Assembly: GCF_000024065.1 (NCBI RefSeq)
Contig: NC_013174.1
Span: forward strand, 1,302,001 to 1,366,000
Reading direction: 5' to 3'
Source of the DNA: Jonesia denitrificans DSM 20603
Lineage (GTDB): Bacteria; Actinomycetota; Actinomycetes; Actinomycetales; Cellulomonadaceae
Length of the DNA stretch: 64,000 nt
Below are positions 32,018 to 42,668 of the stretch, one piece after another (within the stretch, counting starts at the first letter, position 1; each line of letters starts with the position of its first letter). Made by a program: the position numbers and the translations under genes. The notes under the pieces were generated by a model. The model ran no database searches and was not told where the DNA came from. It saw only the letters and a program-made list of their open reading frames with translations.

Positions 32018-34087
32018 ATGAGTTCTCACCGTGAATTAACCCGTGTTGATTTCCAGTTTGATGTTGTGTCGGAGTTCTCACCGTCGGGGGATCAGCCCAG
32101 TGCGATTGCTGAGTTGACGCGGCGTATTCAGGGTGGGGAAAAGGACGTTGTGCTCCTGGGGGCGACGGGGACGGGGAAGTCGGCAACCAGTGCGTGGCTC
32201 ATTGAGCAGTTGCAACGTCCCACGTTGATTATGGCGCCGAATAAAACGTTGGCTGCGCAGTTAGCGACGGAGTTTCGAGAGTTGCTTCCCAACAACGCTG
32301 TTGAGTATTTTGTCTCATATTACGACTATTACCAGCCTGAGGCGTATATTGCCCAAACTGACACCTACATTGAGAAGGACTCCTCAATTAACGAGGAAGT
32401 GGAGCGTCTTCGTCACTCGGCGACCAACTCTTTGCTGACCCGCCGTGACGTGGTTGTTGTCGCGTCTGTGTCCTGCATTTACGGGTTGGGTACCCCGCAA
32501 GAATATGTCGATCGGATGGTTCAGATCGATGTTGGTGATGAAATTGACCGTGATGGTCTGCTGCGCCACTTCGTGTCGATGCAGTACACGCGCAACGATG
32601 TGGCATTTACGCGGGGCACGTTCCGGGTCCGAGGTGACACCGTGGAAATTATCCCTGTCTATGAGGAACTAGCGATTCGGCTTGAGTTCTTTGGGGACGA
32701 CATCGAAGCGATCTACACACTGCACCCGCTCACCGGTGAAGTTGTGTCCCAAGTGCAACGGATCCACATTTTTCCTGCGTCACACTACGTGGCTGGTCCC
32801 GAACGGATGGAACGAGCCATCGCATCGATTGAAGCGGAACTAGAAGAACGGCTTGCTGAGCTCAACCGGGACAACAAGTTACTTGAAGCGCAGCGCTTAT
32901 CGATGCGCACCACCTATGACATCGAAATGATGCGTCAGGTGGGGTCGTGTTCTGGGATTGAAAACTACTCACGGCACATTGATGGTCGTGCTCCCGGTAG
33001 CGCACCACATACGCTGTTGGATTACTTCCCCGATGACTTTTTGCTGATCATTGATGAATCGCACGTCACTGTGCCACAAATCGGGGCGATGTATGAGGGG
33101 GACGCTTCGCGAAAACGTTCTCTCGTGGAGCATGGGTTCCGTCTCCCCTCAGCAATGGATAACCGGCCATTGACATGGGAAGAGTTCACCGAACGTATTG
33201 GACAAACAGTCTACCTATCCGCCACACCAGGCGATTATGAACTGGCACTGTCCAACGGCACAGTTGAACAGATCATTCGTCCAACCGGCTTGGTCGACCC
33301 GAAGATCACGGTGAAACCCACCAAAGGCCAAATCGATGACCTTCTTGACGAGATCAACGAACGGACCGCCAAGAACGAACGCATACTTGTCACTACCCTC
33401 ACGAAGAAAATGTCTGAAGACCTGACCGACTATCTCCTCGACAAAGGTGTAGCCGTTCGCTATCTTCACTCAGACATTGACACTCTCAAACGAGTGGAGC
33501 TCCTTCGAGGGCTGCGACTTGGTGAGTTTGATGTTCTTGTGGGGATCAACCTCCTGCGTGAGGGACTTGACCTCCCCGAGGTGTCCCTGGTCGCGATCCT
33601 CGACGCCGACAAACAAGGGTTCCTACGTTCCCCTCGTTCGCTTATCCAAACCATTGGACGTGCCGCACGTAACGTGTCCGGTGAAGTGCATATGTATGCC
33701 GACAGCATCACCCCGGCCATGGCACAAGCCATCGAAGAAACTGAGCGACGCAGAGAAAAACAGATCGCATACAACACTGAACATGGTGTTGACCCACAAC
33801 CGCTGCGAAAAAAGATCGCCGACGTCACCGACATGCTCGCTCGAGAAGACATCGATACACAAGAACTCCTTGCCGGTGGGTACCGTCAAACAACTACACC
33901 CACACCAGCGCACACACCATCAGGTGTGCCCAGCGCAACAGGTGACCTCAGCGCCCTCATTACCCAACTCACCGAACAAATGCACCAAGCAGCAGCAGAG
34001 CTTCAATTTGAACTCGCAGCGCGCCTACGCGACGAACTCTCCGACCTCAAACGAGAACTCCGCCAGATGAAAGACGCCACCTCGTGA
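32018..34087 (+). CDS. uvrB: Excinuclease ABC subunit B
   Basis: The DNA-damage-verifying helicase of nucleotide excision repair, 689 residues. Walker [16 protein letters not shown], the beta-hairpin region [25 protein letters not shown]-like [11 protein letters not shown], motif [18 protein letters not shown] and [19 protein letters not shown], and the C-terminal UVR domain ([19 protein letters not shown]) are all present. ATG 32018 is chosen; upstream in-frame codons lie in the promoter. There is no Shine-Dalgarno sequence, so the mRNA is probably leaderless. Early codons are G/T-ending and later ones C-ending. It overlaps the PfkB gene in GTGA. Confidence 0.97.
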   Translation: MSSHRELTRVDFQFDVVSEFSPSGDQPSAIAELTRRIQGGEKDVVLLGATGTGKSATSAWLIEQLQRPTLIMAPNKTLAAQLATEFRELLPNNAVEYFVSYYDYYQPEAYIAQTDTYIEKDSSINEEVERLRHSATNSLLTRRDVVVVASVSCIYGLGTPQEYVDRMVQIDVGDEIDRDGLLRHFVSMQYTRNDVAFTRGTFRVRGDTVEIIPVYEELAIRLEFFGDDIEAIYTLHPLTGEVVSQVQRIHIFPASHYVAGPERMERAIASIEAELEERLAELNRDNKLLEAQRLSMRTTYDIEMMRQVGSCSGIENYSRHIDGRAPGSAPHTLLDYFPDDFLLIIDESHVTVPQIGAMYEGDASRKRSLVEHGFRLPSAMDNRPLTWEEFTERIGQTVYLSATPGDYELALSNGTVEQIIRPTGLVDPKITVKPTKGQIDDLLDEINERTAKNERILVTTLTKKMSEDLTDYLLDKGVAVRYLHSDIDTLKRVELLRGLRLGEFDVLVGINLLREGLDLPEVSLVAILDADKQGFLRSPRSLIQTIGRAARNVSGEVHMYADSITPAMAQAIEETERRREKQIAYNTEHGVDPQPLRKKIADVTDMLAREDIDTQELLAGGYRQTTTPTPAHTPSGVPSATGDLSALITQLTEQMHQAAAELQFELAARLRDELSDLKRELRQMKDATS

Positions 34088-35016
34088 CCCAACCAATCAG
34101 CCTCTTTGTTGGGCTCACCACGCTCGATATTGCAACACGCATCACCACGTTTCCCACACCCAACGAAAAACTCACGGCCCACCATCAAGATATTGCAGCA
34201 GGAGGCCCAGCAGCCAACGCAGCTGTCACCTGCGCTGCACTTGGTGGTCACGCTATTCTCCTGACCGTGATCGGGACGAGTCCTCAAGCACGCATCGCAG
34301 CGGCCGACCTTGCCGCCCACAACGTCACCGTCATCGACCTTGCCGGACCTGACCACGGTCTGTCTGTATCCAGCATCCTCATCACCGAACACACCGGGGA
34401 ACGAGCCGTTATTTCTACCGATGCTCAACCCCACACGCTGACACCTCAGATGACCAGCCGCCTCACCACGCAGCTAAGCACACTACTGCCACGTGTCCAT
34501 GCGATCCTCATCGACGGACACCACCCCCATCTTGCGCGCCACATCCTCGCCCAACGGCCCACCAATGCTGCCCCCATCATCGTTGATGCCGGACGGTGGA
34601 AACCTGCGTTTGACGATCTCATCCCGCACGCCCAACACATTATTGCTTCAGCAGATTTCCACGACCCACACGGCTGGGTGCCACTCACCCCCGAGAACCG
34701 CACCACACTCACTACCGCACCAACAATCGTGCGTACACACGGTGAACACCCCATCACCGTGTGGCATCCCACCACCACAACCACGATCAGCCCACCAGGC
34801 GTTGTCACCCGTGACACCCTCGGTGCCGGAGATGTTTTCCACGGGGCATATACCCACTTCGTTGCCACCCACCACCACACCCACAACCACCCGCCCACCG
34901 ACCTAGCCGACATCACAGCCGTCACAACCAACGCATCGGTCATTGCGGCACATCGGGTCGCCACAGTTGGCCTGCGAAGTTGGATCACACAACTCGCCGA
35001 CCCCACTCAACTGTGA
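34084..35016 (+). CDS. PfkB-family carbohydrate kinase
   Basis: A ribokinase-fold sugar kinase of 310 residues, substrate not predictable. The N-terminal motif [20 protein letters not shown], the glycine pair region [18 protein letters not shown] and the C-terminal catalytic motif [17 protein letters not shown] (Asp base and anion hole) are clear. The C-terminal half is rich in His, Thr and Pro ([11 protein letters not shown]). It starts with GTG within the uvrB stop, so it is translationally coupled to uvrB. Confidence 0.87.
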   Translation: MTQPISLFVGLTTLDIATRITTFPTPNEKLTAHHQDIAAGGPAANAAVTCAALGGHAILLTVIGTSPQARIAAADLAAHNVTVIDLAGPDHGLSVSSILITEHTGERAVISTDAQPHTLTPQMTSRLTTQLSTLLPRVHAILIDGHHPHLARHILAQRPTNAAPIIVDAGRWKPAFDDLIPHAQHIIASADFHDPHGWVPLTPENRTTLTTAPTIVRTHGEHPITVWHPTTTTTISPPGVVTRDTLGAGDVFHGAYTHFVATHHHTHNHPPTDLADITAVTTNASVIAAHRVATVGLRSWITQLADPTQL

Positions 35017-35086
35017 CGAACAACGCGCCACCGAACGGTGAATCACGATCACACCTGAGCCCACGGTGGCCCATAATAAACAAGAA

Positions 35087-35190
35087 TTGAAGGGGAGTAT
35101 CCCACGAACACTGGTTTCGTCACCACGGCCATCCCGATGATGCGCCCGGAACCAGTTGCCAGGTTCACGCCGCGCGGGAGAGACCTTCGG
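35087..35190 (+). ncRNA. yybP-ykoY manganese riboswitch upstream of terC
   Basis: The conserved 5' part GAAGGGGAGTA (35089-35099) and the 3' part GGGAGAGACCTTC (35176-35188) match the yybP-ykoY core. P1 is GAAGG (35089-35093) with CCTTC (35184-35188). An internal stem ACTGGTT/AACCAGT (about 35110-35116 and 35150-35156) fits a hairpin arm. The aptamer is placed directly before a TerC-family gene, the classic partner of this Mn2+-sensing class. Family assignment is by eye. Confidence 0.85.
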
Positions 35191-35215
35191 TACCAACCAC
35201 CCGTACCGGAGGTAC
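35189..35215 (+). promoter_or_regulatory. Expression platform with alternative hairpins over the terC ribosome site
   Basis: GTACC (35203-35207) can pair with GGTAC (35211-35215), locking the Shine-Dalgarno GGAGG (35208-35212) in a tight hairpin. The same GTACC can instead pair with GGTAC at 35189-35193, directly after riboswitch P1, which frees the Shine-Dalgarno. The two pairings exclude each other. This suggests translational control by manganese. Confidence 0.6.
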
Positions 35216-35219
35216 ACCT

Positions 35220-36212
35220 ATGGATGTCCACGCCTCACTGTGGATCATCACCGTCGGCATCATCTTGACAATGCTCACCGTTGATTTCGTCGGACACGTC
35301 CGCACCCCGCACGCACCGACACTCAAAGAGGCCGGAATCTGGTCAGCGATTTACATCGCGATCGCACTGATATTCGGTGTTGTCATCTGGCAAATATACG
35401 GATCCACGTACGGGACCGAATACTTCGCCGGATACCTCACCGAGAAGTCACTGTCACTCGACAACCTTTTCGTGTTCATCCTCATCATCGCCGCATTTAA
35501 AGTGCCCCGCGAAGACCAACAAAAAGTACTCCTCTTTGGCATTGTTGTTGCGCTGATTTTCCGGACCGTGTTCATCTTCCTCGGCGCAGCACTGATCGAA
35601 AACTTCTCCTGGGTGTTCTACATTTTTGGGGCATTCCTTATCTGGACCGCCATCCACCAAGCAATCCCCGCGAAAGAAGAAGAGGAATACCACGAAAACT
35701 TCCTCATCCGGAAACTGCGCGGGATCCTGCCTATCACGGACTCCTACGTCGGTGACCGCGTGTTTGTCCGCATCGATGGACGCACCATGGTCACCCCCAT
35801 GCTTATCGTCATGGTGGCAATCGGGTCAGCGGACTTACTCTTCGCCGTCGACTCCATTCCAGCGATTTTTGGTCTCACCCAAGAACCGTTCCTCGTCTTC
35901 GCCGCCAACGCATTCTCTCTCCTTGGTCTGCGGCAGCTGTTCTTCCTCGTCGATGGCCTCTTGGAAAAGCTGGTCTACCTCAACTACGGGCTCGCTGTCA
36001 TCCTGGGATTCATTGGGGTGAAACTCGTTCTTCACGCTCTACACGTCAATGAACTTCCCTTCATTAACAACGGCCAACCCGTCCTCGCGGCCCCTGAAGT
36101 AACCATCGCACAATCCATGACCGTGATCGTTGGGACAGTGATCATCACGACGATCGCGTCGGTGTGGAAAACCAACCGAGACCTCAAACGCGGAATCACA
36201 CCACCTGCATAG
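35220..36212 (+). CDS. terC: TerC/Alx-family integral membrane protein, probable Mn2+ exporter
   Basis: A 330-residue membrane protein with about nine helices (e.g. LWIITVGIILTMLTVDFV, AIYIAIALIFGVVIW, VLLFGIVVALIFRTVFIFLG). The family motifs EKSLSLDNLFVFILI and SADLLFAVDSIPAIF carry the conserved acidic residues thought to bind metal. TerC/Alx/MeeY proteins act in manganese efflux and metallation of exported proteins. The upstream yybP-ykoY riboswitch supports a manganese role. The ATG lies 8 bases after GGAGG. A hairpin separates it from convergent yciI. Confidence 0.92.
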   Translation: MDVHASLWIITVGIILTMLTVDFVGHVRTPHAPTLKEAGIWSAIYIAIALIFGVVIWQIYGSTYGTEYFAGYLTEKSLSLDNLFVFILIIAAFKVPREDQQKVLLFGIVVALIFRTVFIFLGAALIENFSWVFYIFGAFLIWTAIHQAIPAKEEEEYHENFLIRKLRGILPITDSYVGDRVFVRIDGRTMVTPMLIVMVAIGSADLLFAVDSIPAIFGLTQEPFLVFAANAFSLLGLRQLFFLVDGLLEKLVYLNYGLAVILGFIGVKLVLHALHVNELPFINNGQPVLAAPEVTIAQSMTVIVGTVIITTIASVWKTNRDLKRGITPPA

Positions 36213-36245
36213 CCACCGTCTACCTGCATAAGCATGCTCAACACA

Positions 36246-36280
36246 CAGCAGGGCGGCCCCATATTGGGACCGCCCTGCTG
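36246..36280. terminator. Bidirectional hairpin between terC and yciI
   Basis: CAGCAGGGCGG(C)CCC and GGG(A)CCGCCCTGCTG form a long stem around CATATT between two convergent genes. T content after the stem is low on both sides. Confidence 0.6.
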
Positions 36281-36315
36281 TTCTGCACGGATCAATGCGT
36301 GATCAAGAACAAGAC

Positions 36316-36609
36316 TTACTCGGTCTCTGCCCACGCACCAATGACAATGTTCCACTCCACAACAGCACGATCTAACACCAACCCCTGCTGCCAAAACGGA
36401 TCGCCTTCTAACAAAGCGATCGCTGCACCGGCATGCGGGGCCTGAACAATAATGAGTGCCCCAGTCATGTCTTCCTGACGCACGGGACCAGAGGCAAGAA
36501 GCGAACCAGACGCCGCCAACGCACTCAAATACGCACGATGCGCAGGCCGATGCTCATCCAACGCCGCCGTGTCCTCGGAATACACATAGGTGATCGCAAA
36601 AGTCTGCAT
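36316..36609 (-). CDS. YciI-family protein
   Basis: A small ferredoxin-like alpha-beta protein of 97 residues. It starts MQTFAITYVYSEDT and shows the family layout: DEHRPAHRAYLSALAASGSLLASGPVR, with the conserved His-Arg-x-x-His region, then GALIIVQAP and LLEGDPFWQQGL (the FAxxDPF motif). ATG 36609 is chosen as the frame before it shows no conserved features. The function of YciI proteins is poorly known. It is divergent from uvrA, and the LexA-like box lies about 100 bases upstream of it. Confidence 0.85.
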   Translation of the reverse strand: MQTFAITYVYSEDTAALDEHRPAHRAYLSALAASGSLLASGPVRQEDMTGALIIVQAPHAGAAIALLEGDPFWQQGLVLDRAVVEWNIVIGAWAETE

Positions 36610-36708
36610 GCCCACATTCAACCACGGAGCCCTCACCAAACCACGCGCCGAAACGTTACGATCCGGTATACCCACGGTGCGAACTTCACCCCGTGACATC
36701 TCCAACGT

Positions 36709-36724
36709 TCGAACATCTGTGCGA
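36709..36724 (+). promoter_or_regulatory. LexA (SOS) box upstream of uvrA
   Basis: TCGAACATCTGTGCGA matches TCGAAC-N4-GTTCGA in 11 of 12 specified bases (G for T at base 36721). It ends 17 bases before the -10 box TAAGAT (36742-36747), i.e. over the -35 region, where LexA would block initiation. Confidence 0.7.
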
Positions 36725-36741
36725 TATCGGCGCCTGCGGCA

Positions 36742-36747
36742 TAAGAT
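36742..36747 (+). promoter_or_regulatory. -10 box TAAGAT of uvrA, leaderless spacing
   Basis: TAAGAT ends exactly six bases before GTG 36754, predicting transcription from the start codon. AAGGGA fills the gap and could be a fortuitous ribosome site if transcription starts further up. Confidence 0.55.
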
Positions 36748-36753
36748 AAGGGA

Positions 36754-39669
36754 GTGACTGATCGACTCATCGTCCAAGGTGCCCGCGAACACAACCTCCG
36801 ATCCGTAGATATTTCGCTGCCGCGTGACCAACTCATCGTCTTTACCGGCCTGTCGGGCTCCGGAAAGTCGTCTTTGGCATTTGACACCATCTTCGCAGAA
36901 GGTCAACGGCGATACGTCGAATCCTTGTCTGCTTATGCCCGGCAGTTCCTTGGTCAAATGGACAAACCTGACGTCGACTTCATCGAAGGGTTATCCCCAG
37001 CGGTCTCTATCGACCAAAAATCCACAAATAGGAATCCGCGGTCAACAGTCGGAACGATCACAGAGATCTATGACTACTTACGTCTGCTGTTTTCACGAGC
37101 TGGAACGCAGCATTGCCCGGTGTGCGGGGAACGCATCACAGCCCAAACCCCGCAACAAATCGTCGACAAGCTTCTTGAACTTCCTGAAAAAACCCGCTTT
37201 CAGGTGCTCGCACCTGTCGTGCGTGGGAGGAAAGGGGAGTACCACGAACTCCTCGCCGATCTGCAAGCCAAAGGGTTCTCCCGGGTCCGCATCGACGGGG
37301 AACTACACCAACTCGCAAGCCCGCCCACGCTCGAAAAGAACATCAAACACAGTATTGATGTTGTGGTTGACCGATTAGCACTGCGGGACGGAATCCGGCA
37401 ACGGCTCACTGACTCCATCGAAACCGCACTCAACACAGCAGATGGACGTGTCATCATCGACATGGTCGATCTTGCGGAGAACGACCCACACCGTGAACGG
37501 CGGTTCTCCGAGAAACGGGCCTGCCCCAACGATCACCAACTGACGCTTGATGAAATCGAACCCCGGACTTTCTCATTTAACGCGCCCTATGGTGCCTGCC
37601 CCGAATGCACCGGGATCGGGATGCGACTTGAAGTTGACCCTGAACTCATCATCCCCGATGATGACAAATCCATCGCCGACGGCGCCATCGCGCCCTGGTC
37701 TGCGACGTCCTCGGAATACTACGACCGTATCCTGACCGGGCTGTCCGACGAACTCGGGTTTTCTCTGGACACACCGTGGAAGAAGCTCCCCGGCTCCATC
37801 CAAGACGCCATCTTGTACGGCAAGGACTACCAAGTCCACGTGAAATACCGTAACCGATGGGGTAGAGAACGTGCATACACCACCGGCTTTGAAGGGGTCA
37901 TCGCGTCGATTGAACGACGACACTCCGAAACCGAATCCGAGTGGTCCAAAGAAAAATACGAAGCGTACATGCGTGAAATCGCATGCCCCACGTGTCGCGG
38001 TGCGCGCCTCAAACCCGAAGTGCTTGCCGTAAAAGTCGGTGGAAAATCTATTGCAGAGGTCTGTGAACTGTCCATGCGGGACTGTCAACAGTTCCTGAAC
38101 ACAATCGAACTCGGCACCAGAGAAAAACAGATCGCAGCCGCTGTATTAAAAGAAATCCTTGACAGATTAGGTTTTCTCCTTGATGTGGGTCTTGATTACC
38201 TCACCCTCGCGCGCGCTGCAGGAACCCTCTCTGGTGGAGAAGCACAACGCATCCGGTTAGCCACACAAATTGGGGCAGGACTTGTGGGTGTGCTCTACGT
38301 CCTTGATGAACCCAGTATTGGCCTGCACCAACGCGACAACCGCCGTCTCATTGACACCCTCACTCGGCTTCGTGACCTTGGAAACACACTCATCGTCGTC
38401 GAACATGACGAAGACACGATCCGCGCCTCTGACTGGGTCGTCGACATCGGCCCAGGCGCCGGGGAACACGGGGGAGAGGTCGTCCACTCGGGCACCTACC
38501 ACGACCTCCTCACCAATGACCGCTCCATCACCGGCGCATACCTGTCAGGCCGCCGCGCCATTGCATTACCCTCAGCCCGCCGCGCCATCAACCCCTCACG
38601 CTCATTAACTGTTATCGGGGCGAAGGAAAACAATCTCCGCGGCGACAACGTCACCTTCCCGCTGGGTGTTCTCACGGCAGTCACAGGTGTGTCTGGGTCC
38701 GGAAAATCGACCCTCGTGAACTCCATCCTGTACACAGTGCTCGCCAACAAACTGAACGGCGCGCGACTCGTCGCAGGACGCCACCGGCGCATCGACGGAC
38801 TAGAGAACCTCGACAAAGTTGTTCACGTTGACCAAGGCCCCATCGGACGCACCCCACGTTCCAACCCAGCTACCTACACCGGGGTGTGGGACCACGTGCG
38901 CAAACTCTTTGCCGGCACCACCGAAGCGAAAGTCCGCGGGTATGGTCCAGGTCGTTTCTCGTTCAACGTCAAAGGTGGTCGCTGTGAGGCATGCTCAGGG
39001 GACGGAACAATCAAAATTGAGATGAATTTCCTCCCCGACGTGTACGTACCCTGCGAGGTGTGCCACGGCGCCCGATACAACCGGGAAACCCTCGAAGTCA
39101 CCTTCAAAGGCAAGACCGTTCAAGACGTACTTGACATGCCCATTGAGGAAGCCTCGAACTTCTTCTCAGCTGTCCCCGCGATCGCCCGGCACCTCAACAC
39201 ACTCGTCGATGTTGGATTGGGGTATGTCCGACTTGGACAACCTGCCCCCACCTTGTCCGGGGGAGAAGCCCAGCGTGTGAAGCTCGCAGCCGAATTGCAA
39301 AAACGGTCGACCGGCCGCACCATCTACGTGCTGGACGAGCCCACAACCGGACTACATTTCGAAGACATTCGTAAACTGTTGTCCGTCCTGCAAGGTTTGG
39401 TGGACAAAGGAAACTCAGTCATCGTGATCGAGCACAACCTCGATGTCATCAAGAACGCGGACTGGATCATTGACATGGGCCCAGAAGGTGGATCAGGAGG
39501 CGGACTAGTCGTTGCGGAAGGAACACCTGAACAAGTTGCGCAGGTTTCAGAATCCCACACCGGATACTTCCTCAAGGAAATTCTTAATGCACACCCCGCA
39601 GTGCCCCTAGGAGATCAAGTACCCGACATTGCTCCACCCACACCACGGGCAACCAAAAAGAAACGCTAA
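36754..39669 (+). CDS. uvrA: Excinuclease ABC subunit A
   Basis: The damage-recognition ATPase of nucleotide excision repair, 971 residues. Two ABC ATPase domains are present. Walker A sites are [15 protein letters not shown] (~residue 32) and [14 protein letters not shown] (~650). Signatures are [12 protein letters not shown] and [12 protein letters not shown]. Zinc fingers are CPVCGER...; CPNDHQ/CPECTG and CEACSGDG...[10 protein letters not shown]. The end is basic (RATKKKR). GTG is the start. uvrC follows after 32 bases, so the two are probably co-transcribed from the LexA-controlled promoter. Confidence 0.98.
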   Translation: MTDRLIVQGAREHNLRSVDISLPRDQLIVFTGLSGSGKSSLAFDTIFAEGQRRYVESLSAYARQFLGQMDKPDVDFIEGLSPAVSIDQKSTNRNPRSTVGTITEIYDYLRLLFSRAGTQHCPVCGERITAQTPQQIVDKLLELPEKTRFQVLAPVVRGRKGEYHELLADLQAKGFSRVRIDGELHQLASPPTLEKNIKHSIDVVVDRLALRDGIRQRLTDSIETALNTADGRVIIDMVDLAENDPHRERRFSEKRACPNDHQLTLDEIEPRTFSFNAPYGACPECTGIGMRLEVDPELIIPDDDKSIADGAIAPWSATSSEYYDRILTGLSDELGFSLDTPWKKLPGSIQDAILYGKDYQVHVKYRNRWGRERAYTTGFEGVIASIERRHSETESEWSKEKYEAYMREIACPTCRGARLKPEVLAVKVGGKSIAEVCELSMRDCQQFLNTIELGTREKQIAAAVLKEILDRLGFLLDVGLDYLTLARAAGTLSGGEAQRIRLATQIGAGLVGVLYVLDEPSIGLHQRDNRRLIDTLTRLRDLGNTLIVVEHDEDTIRASDWVVDIGPGAGEHGGEVVHSGTYHDLLTNDRSITGAYLSGRRAIALPSARRAINPSRSLTVIGAKENNLRGDNVTFPLGVLTAVTGVSGSGKSTLVNSILYTVLANKLNGARLVAGRHRRIDGLENLDKVVHVDQGPIGRTPRSNPATYTGVWDHVRKLFAGTTEAKVRGYGPGRFSFNVKGGRCEACSGDGTIKIEMNFLPDVYVPCEVCHGARYNRETLEVTFKGKTVQDVLDMPIEEASNFFSAVPAIARHLNTLVDVGLGYVRLGQPAPTLSGGEAQRVKLAAELQKRSTGRTIYVLDEPTTGLHFEDIRKLLSVLQGLVDKGNSVIVIEHNLDVIKNADWIIDMGPEGGSGGGLVVAEGTPEQVAQVSESHTGYFLKEILNAHPAVPLGDQVPDIAPPTPRATKKKR

Positions 39670-39701
39670 CCCCTGACCCACACGGGAGTGTCAACACCAC
39701 G

Positions 39702-41645
39702 ATGGCTGACCCAACCACCTATCGCCCTGCACCTGGTGATATCCCCACCGCCCCAGGTGTCTACCGATTTCGCGATGATCAGGGCCGCGTCATCTATGTA
39801 GGTAAAGCAAAGAACCTGCGCGCCCGCCTATCGAACTACTTCCAATCACTCAGTGCCCTGCACCCGCGAACTCAAGCGATGGTCACCTCAGCTGCCGGAG
39901 TTGAGTGGACTATCGTGTCAACCGAAGTCGAAGCACTCGCACTGGAATACACCTGGATCAAAGAGTACGACCCACGATTCAACGTAAAATATCGTGACGA
40001 CAAGTCATACCCCTACCTGGCAGTGAGCATGTCACAGCAAGTTCCGCGTGCGTTTGTGACACGCTCGGCGAAGAAACCCGGTGACCGATACTTTGGTCCT
40101 TTTGGCCACGCATGGGCCATCAGAGATACCCTTGACCAGCTATTGCGGGTATTCCCGGTGCGTACTTGTACACAAGGTGTCTACAACCGTGCGCAACGAT
40201 CCGGGCGTCCTTGTCTGTTGGGGTACATCGACAAATGCTCCGCACCGTGCACAGGCAACATATCTCAGGACGATCACCGGCAACTCGCAGAAGATCTGTG
40301 CGACTTTATGGCCGGACACACTGGTCGTTTCATCTCTGATGTCAAACAGCGCATGATGGACGCCTCTCAAGCGCTCGACTTTGAAACTGCTGCCCGGTTA
40401 CGTGACGATCTGCGTGCCTTGGAAAGGGCATTGGAAAAGAACGCGGTGGTGTTATCTGATGCAACTGACGCTGATGTCTTTGCGGTCGCATCAGATGAAC
40501 TGGAAGCAGCAGTGCAAGTGTTCCATGTCAGGGGCGGCCGTATCAGAGGGCAACGCGGGTGGATCGCGGAAAAAGTGGAAGCGCTTCGCGACGACGAGTT
40601 TATTGAGCATCTCCTTCAACAGGTGTACGGCGTCCACGATGACTCTGTAACTCCAGGTCATGCCGCCCAAGCGATCCCACGCCAAGTTCTAGTTCCCGTC
40701 CTCCCTGCGGATTCAGAGACGATGACAGCCTGGCTCAGCACACTGCGTGGGAGCAAAGTCGCTGTGCGGATACCGCAGCGCGGCGAAAAAGCGCAGCTGG
40801 CTGCAACAGTTCACGCGAACGCAGAGCAAGCGTTACGCCTCCACAAATCCCGGCGTGCTGGGGATCTCACCACCCGCTCTCAAGCGTTACGCGAACTCCA
40901 TGACGCTCTGGAACTCAGTGAAGCCCCGCTACGCATTGAATGTTACGACGTCTCCCACAACCAAGGCACGTTCCAAACAGCATCCATGGTCGTCTTCGAG
41001 GACGGCCTCCCCAAGAAAAGCGCTTACCGACTTTTCCATATCAAAGGAAACGAAGGAGACGGGGCGCGGGATGACACTGAAGCAATGTATGAAGTGATCT
41101 CCCGGAGATTCAAACGCCACCTCATACACAAAGAAACCCGGCAGACAGTCACCACTGGTGAAGTCGACGCACACGACAACTCCAGTGAAAGCCCAGTGTT
41201 CGCTTACGAACCGTCACTCGTTGTCGTTGATGGTGGCGCACCGCAGGTTGCAGCGGCTGTCCGGGCGCTGACCGACCTGGGAATCACCGACGTCGCGGTG
41301 TGCGGGCTCGCGAAACGGCTGGAAGAAATTTGGATACCACATGACGAGTTCCCTGTCATTCTTGAACGTCAATCCGCAGGACTGTATTTGCTCCAACACC
41401 TGCGCGACGAAGCGCATCGCTTTGCAATTAAGGCACATCGAAAGCGCCGTTCCCAGGGAATGACAGTTTCCCAGCTTGACGGCATACCTGGTCTTGGGCC
41501 AACCCGTGTGAAGGCCTTGCTCAACCACTTTGGTTCAGTGAAAAAAATCAAAGAAGCGTCAGTGGACGACATCGCAGCAGTGAAAGGGATCGGACGAACG
41601 ACGGCGACACAAGTTGTTGAGTTCCTTCATCCACGCGCAGAGTAA
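39702..41645 (+). CDS. uvrC: Excinuclease ABC subunit C
   Basis: The nuclease that makes both incisions after UvrAB, 647 residues. The GIY-YIG domain is at the N terminus ([31 protein letters not shown]). The UVR motif, which contacts UvrB, lies in the middle ([23 protein letters not shown]). The RNase H-like domain carries [11 protein letters not shown] with catalytic Asp and [11 protein letters not shown]. The C terminus has tandem HhH motifs ([35 protein letters not shown]). It lies directly after uvrA. Confidence 0.97.
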   Translation: MADPTTYRPAPGDIPTAPGVYRFRDDQGRVIYVGKAKNLRARLSNYFQSLSALHPRTQAMVTSAAGVEWTIVSTEVEALALEYTWIKEYDPRFNVKYRDDKSYPYLAVSMSQQVPRAFVTRSAKKPGDRYFGPFGHAWAIRDTLDQLLRVFPVRTCTQGVYNRAQRSGRPCLLGYIDKCSAPCTGNISQDDHRQLAEDLCDFMAGHTGRFISDVKQRMMDASQALDFETAARLRDDLRALERALEKNAVVLSDATDADVFAVASDELEAAVQVFHVRGGRIRGQRGWIAEKVEALRDDEFIEHLLQQVYGVHDDSVTPGHAAQAIPRQVLVPVLPADSETMTAWLSTLRGSKVAVRIPQRGEKAQLAATVHANAEQALRLHKSRRAGDLTTRSQALRELHDALELSEAPLRIECYDVSHNQGTFQTASMVVFEDGLPKKSAYRLFHIKGNEGDGARDDTEAMYEVISRRFKRHLIHKETRQTVTTGEVDAHDNSSESPVFAYEPSLVVVDGGAPQVAAAVRALTDLGITDVAVCGLAKRLEEIWIPHDEFPVILERQSAGLYLLQHLRDEAHRFAIKAHRKRRSQGMTVSQLDGIPGLGPTRVKALLNHFGSVKKIKEASVDDIAAVKGIGRTTATQVVEFLHPRAE

Positions 41646-41726
41646 CAGTGTTGATGACCAGGTAAGGGCGTTCTTGCTCGGTGTGGCATCTACCCGAACA
41701 CCCCCATTGTTTGGCATGCTGAAGAC

Positions 41727-42665
41727 ATGACCCGCGAACCTGACCCTCTCACCGTCCCTCAAGGTATTCCTCTGGTAGAAGCCGCTGCGCACAATCCCGA
41801 CGGCAACGTCTCCGAAGTACTGATCGTCACCGGGATGTCAGGCGCGGGGCGGTCAAAGGCTGCTGAAGTATTGGAGGATCTTGACTGGTACGTCATCGAT
41901 AACCTCCCTCCTAAAATGCTTCTACCGCTGGTTGACATGATGACGCATGCCAACTCTACGATCAACCGGTTGGCTGCTGTGGTCGATGTGCGAGGCCGCG
42001 AGTTCTTCAACGACCTTTACGATGTGTTGCAGCGGTTTAAGAGCTACAACTTGGCGTTTCGTATCATGTTTCTCGATGCGAGCGATGAGGCGCTCGTGCG
42101 ACGATTTGAACAGGTACGCCGACCACACCCGCTTCAAGGCGATGGTCGGATCCTCGATGGAATCACCATTGAGCGTTCCTTGTTAGCGGGCATGAAAAAT
42201 CGTGCTGACTACATCATTGATACCTCTGACCTCAACGTGCACGACCTTGCCCGCCAAGTGCGTTCGTGCGTTGCAGAGGACACGCATGATCAGTTACGTA
42301 TCAACGTCGTGTCATTCGGGTTTAAGTACGGTATTCCTTTGGATGCTGACCACGTTGTGGATATGCGGTTCCTCAAAAATCCGTACTGGATTGATGAGCT
42401 TCGACACCTCACCGGTCGTGATGAGGCTGTGTCAGATTATGTTCTAGGGCTTGATGGTGCCAGAACGTTCATTGAGCGTTACGTGTCGGCGCTGGAACCG
42501 GTCCTCGCCGGCTACACGAAGGAAGAAAAACGGTACGTCACGATCGCCGTGGGGTGCACTGGTGGCAAACACCGTTCTGTGGCGGTCAGTGAAGAGCTGG
42601 GGGCTCAGTTGCGGCACGCCGGGCACCGTGTTGTCGTGACTGCTCGAGACCTCGGCAAGGAGTAG
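41727..42665 (+). CDS. rapZ: RNase adapter protein / nucleotide-binding protein RapZ
   Basis: A P-loop NTPase-like protein of 312 residues. The phosphate loop is VTGMSGAGRSKAAEVLEDLDWYVIDNLPP, where Arg replaces the usual Lys (common in actinobacteria). The C-terminal domain has FGFKYGIPLDADHVVDMRFLKNPYW and the sulfate-binding-like VGCTGGKHRSV. In E. coli RapZ controls GlmZ RNA decay; in Gram-positives it belongs to the yvcJ-yvcK-whiA trio involved in cell envelope and division. No ribosome site is clear. yvcK starts 3 bases after the stop. Confidence 0.95.
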   Translation: MTREPDPLTVPQGIPLVEAAAHNPDGNVSEVLIVTGMSGAGRSKAAEVLEDLDWYVIDNLPPKMLLPLVDMMTHANSTINRLAAVVDVRGREFFNDLYDVLQRFKSYNLAFRIMFLDASDEALVRRFEQVRRPHPLQGDGRILDGITIERSLLAGMKNRADYIIDTSDLNVHDLARQVRSCVAEDTHDQLRINVVSFGFKYGIPLDADHVVDMRFLKNPYWIDELRHLTGRDEAVSDYVLGLDGARTFIERYVSALEPVLAGYTKEEKRYVTIAVGCTGGKHRSVAVSEELGAQLRHAGHRVVVTARDLGKE

Positions 42666-42668
42666 GAG

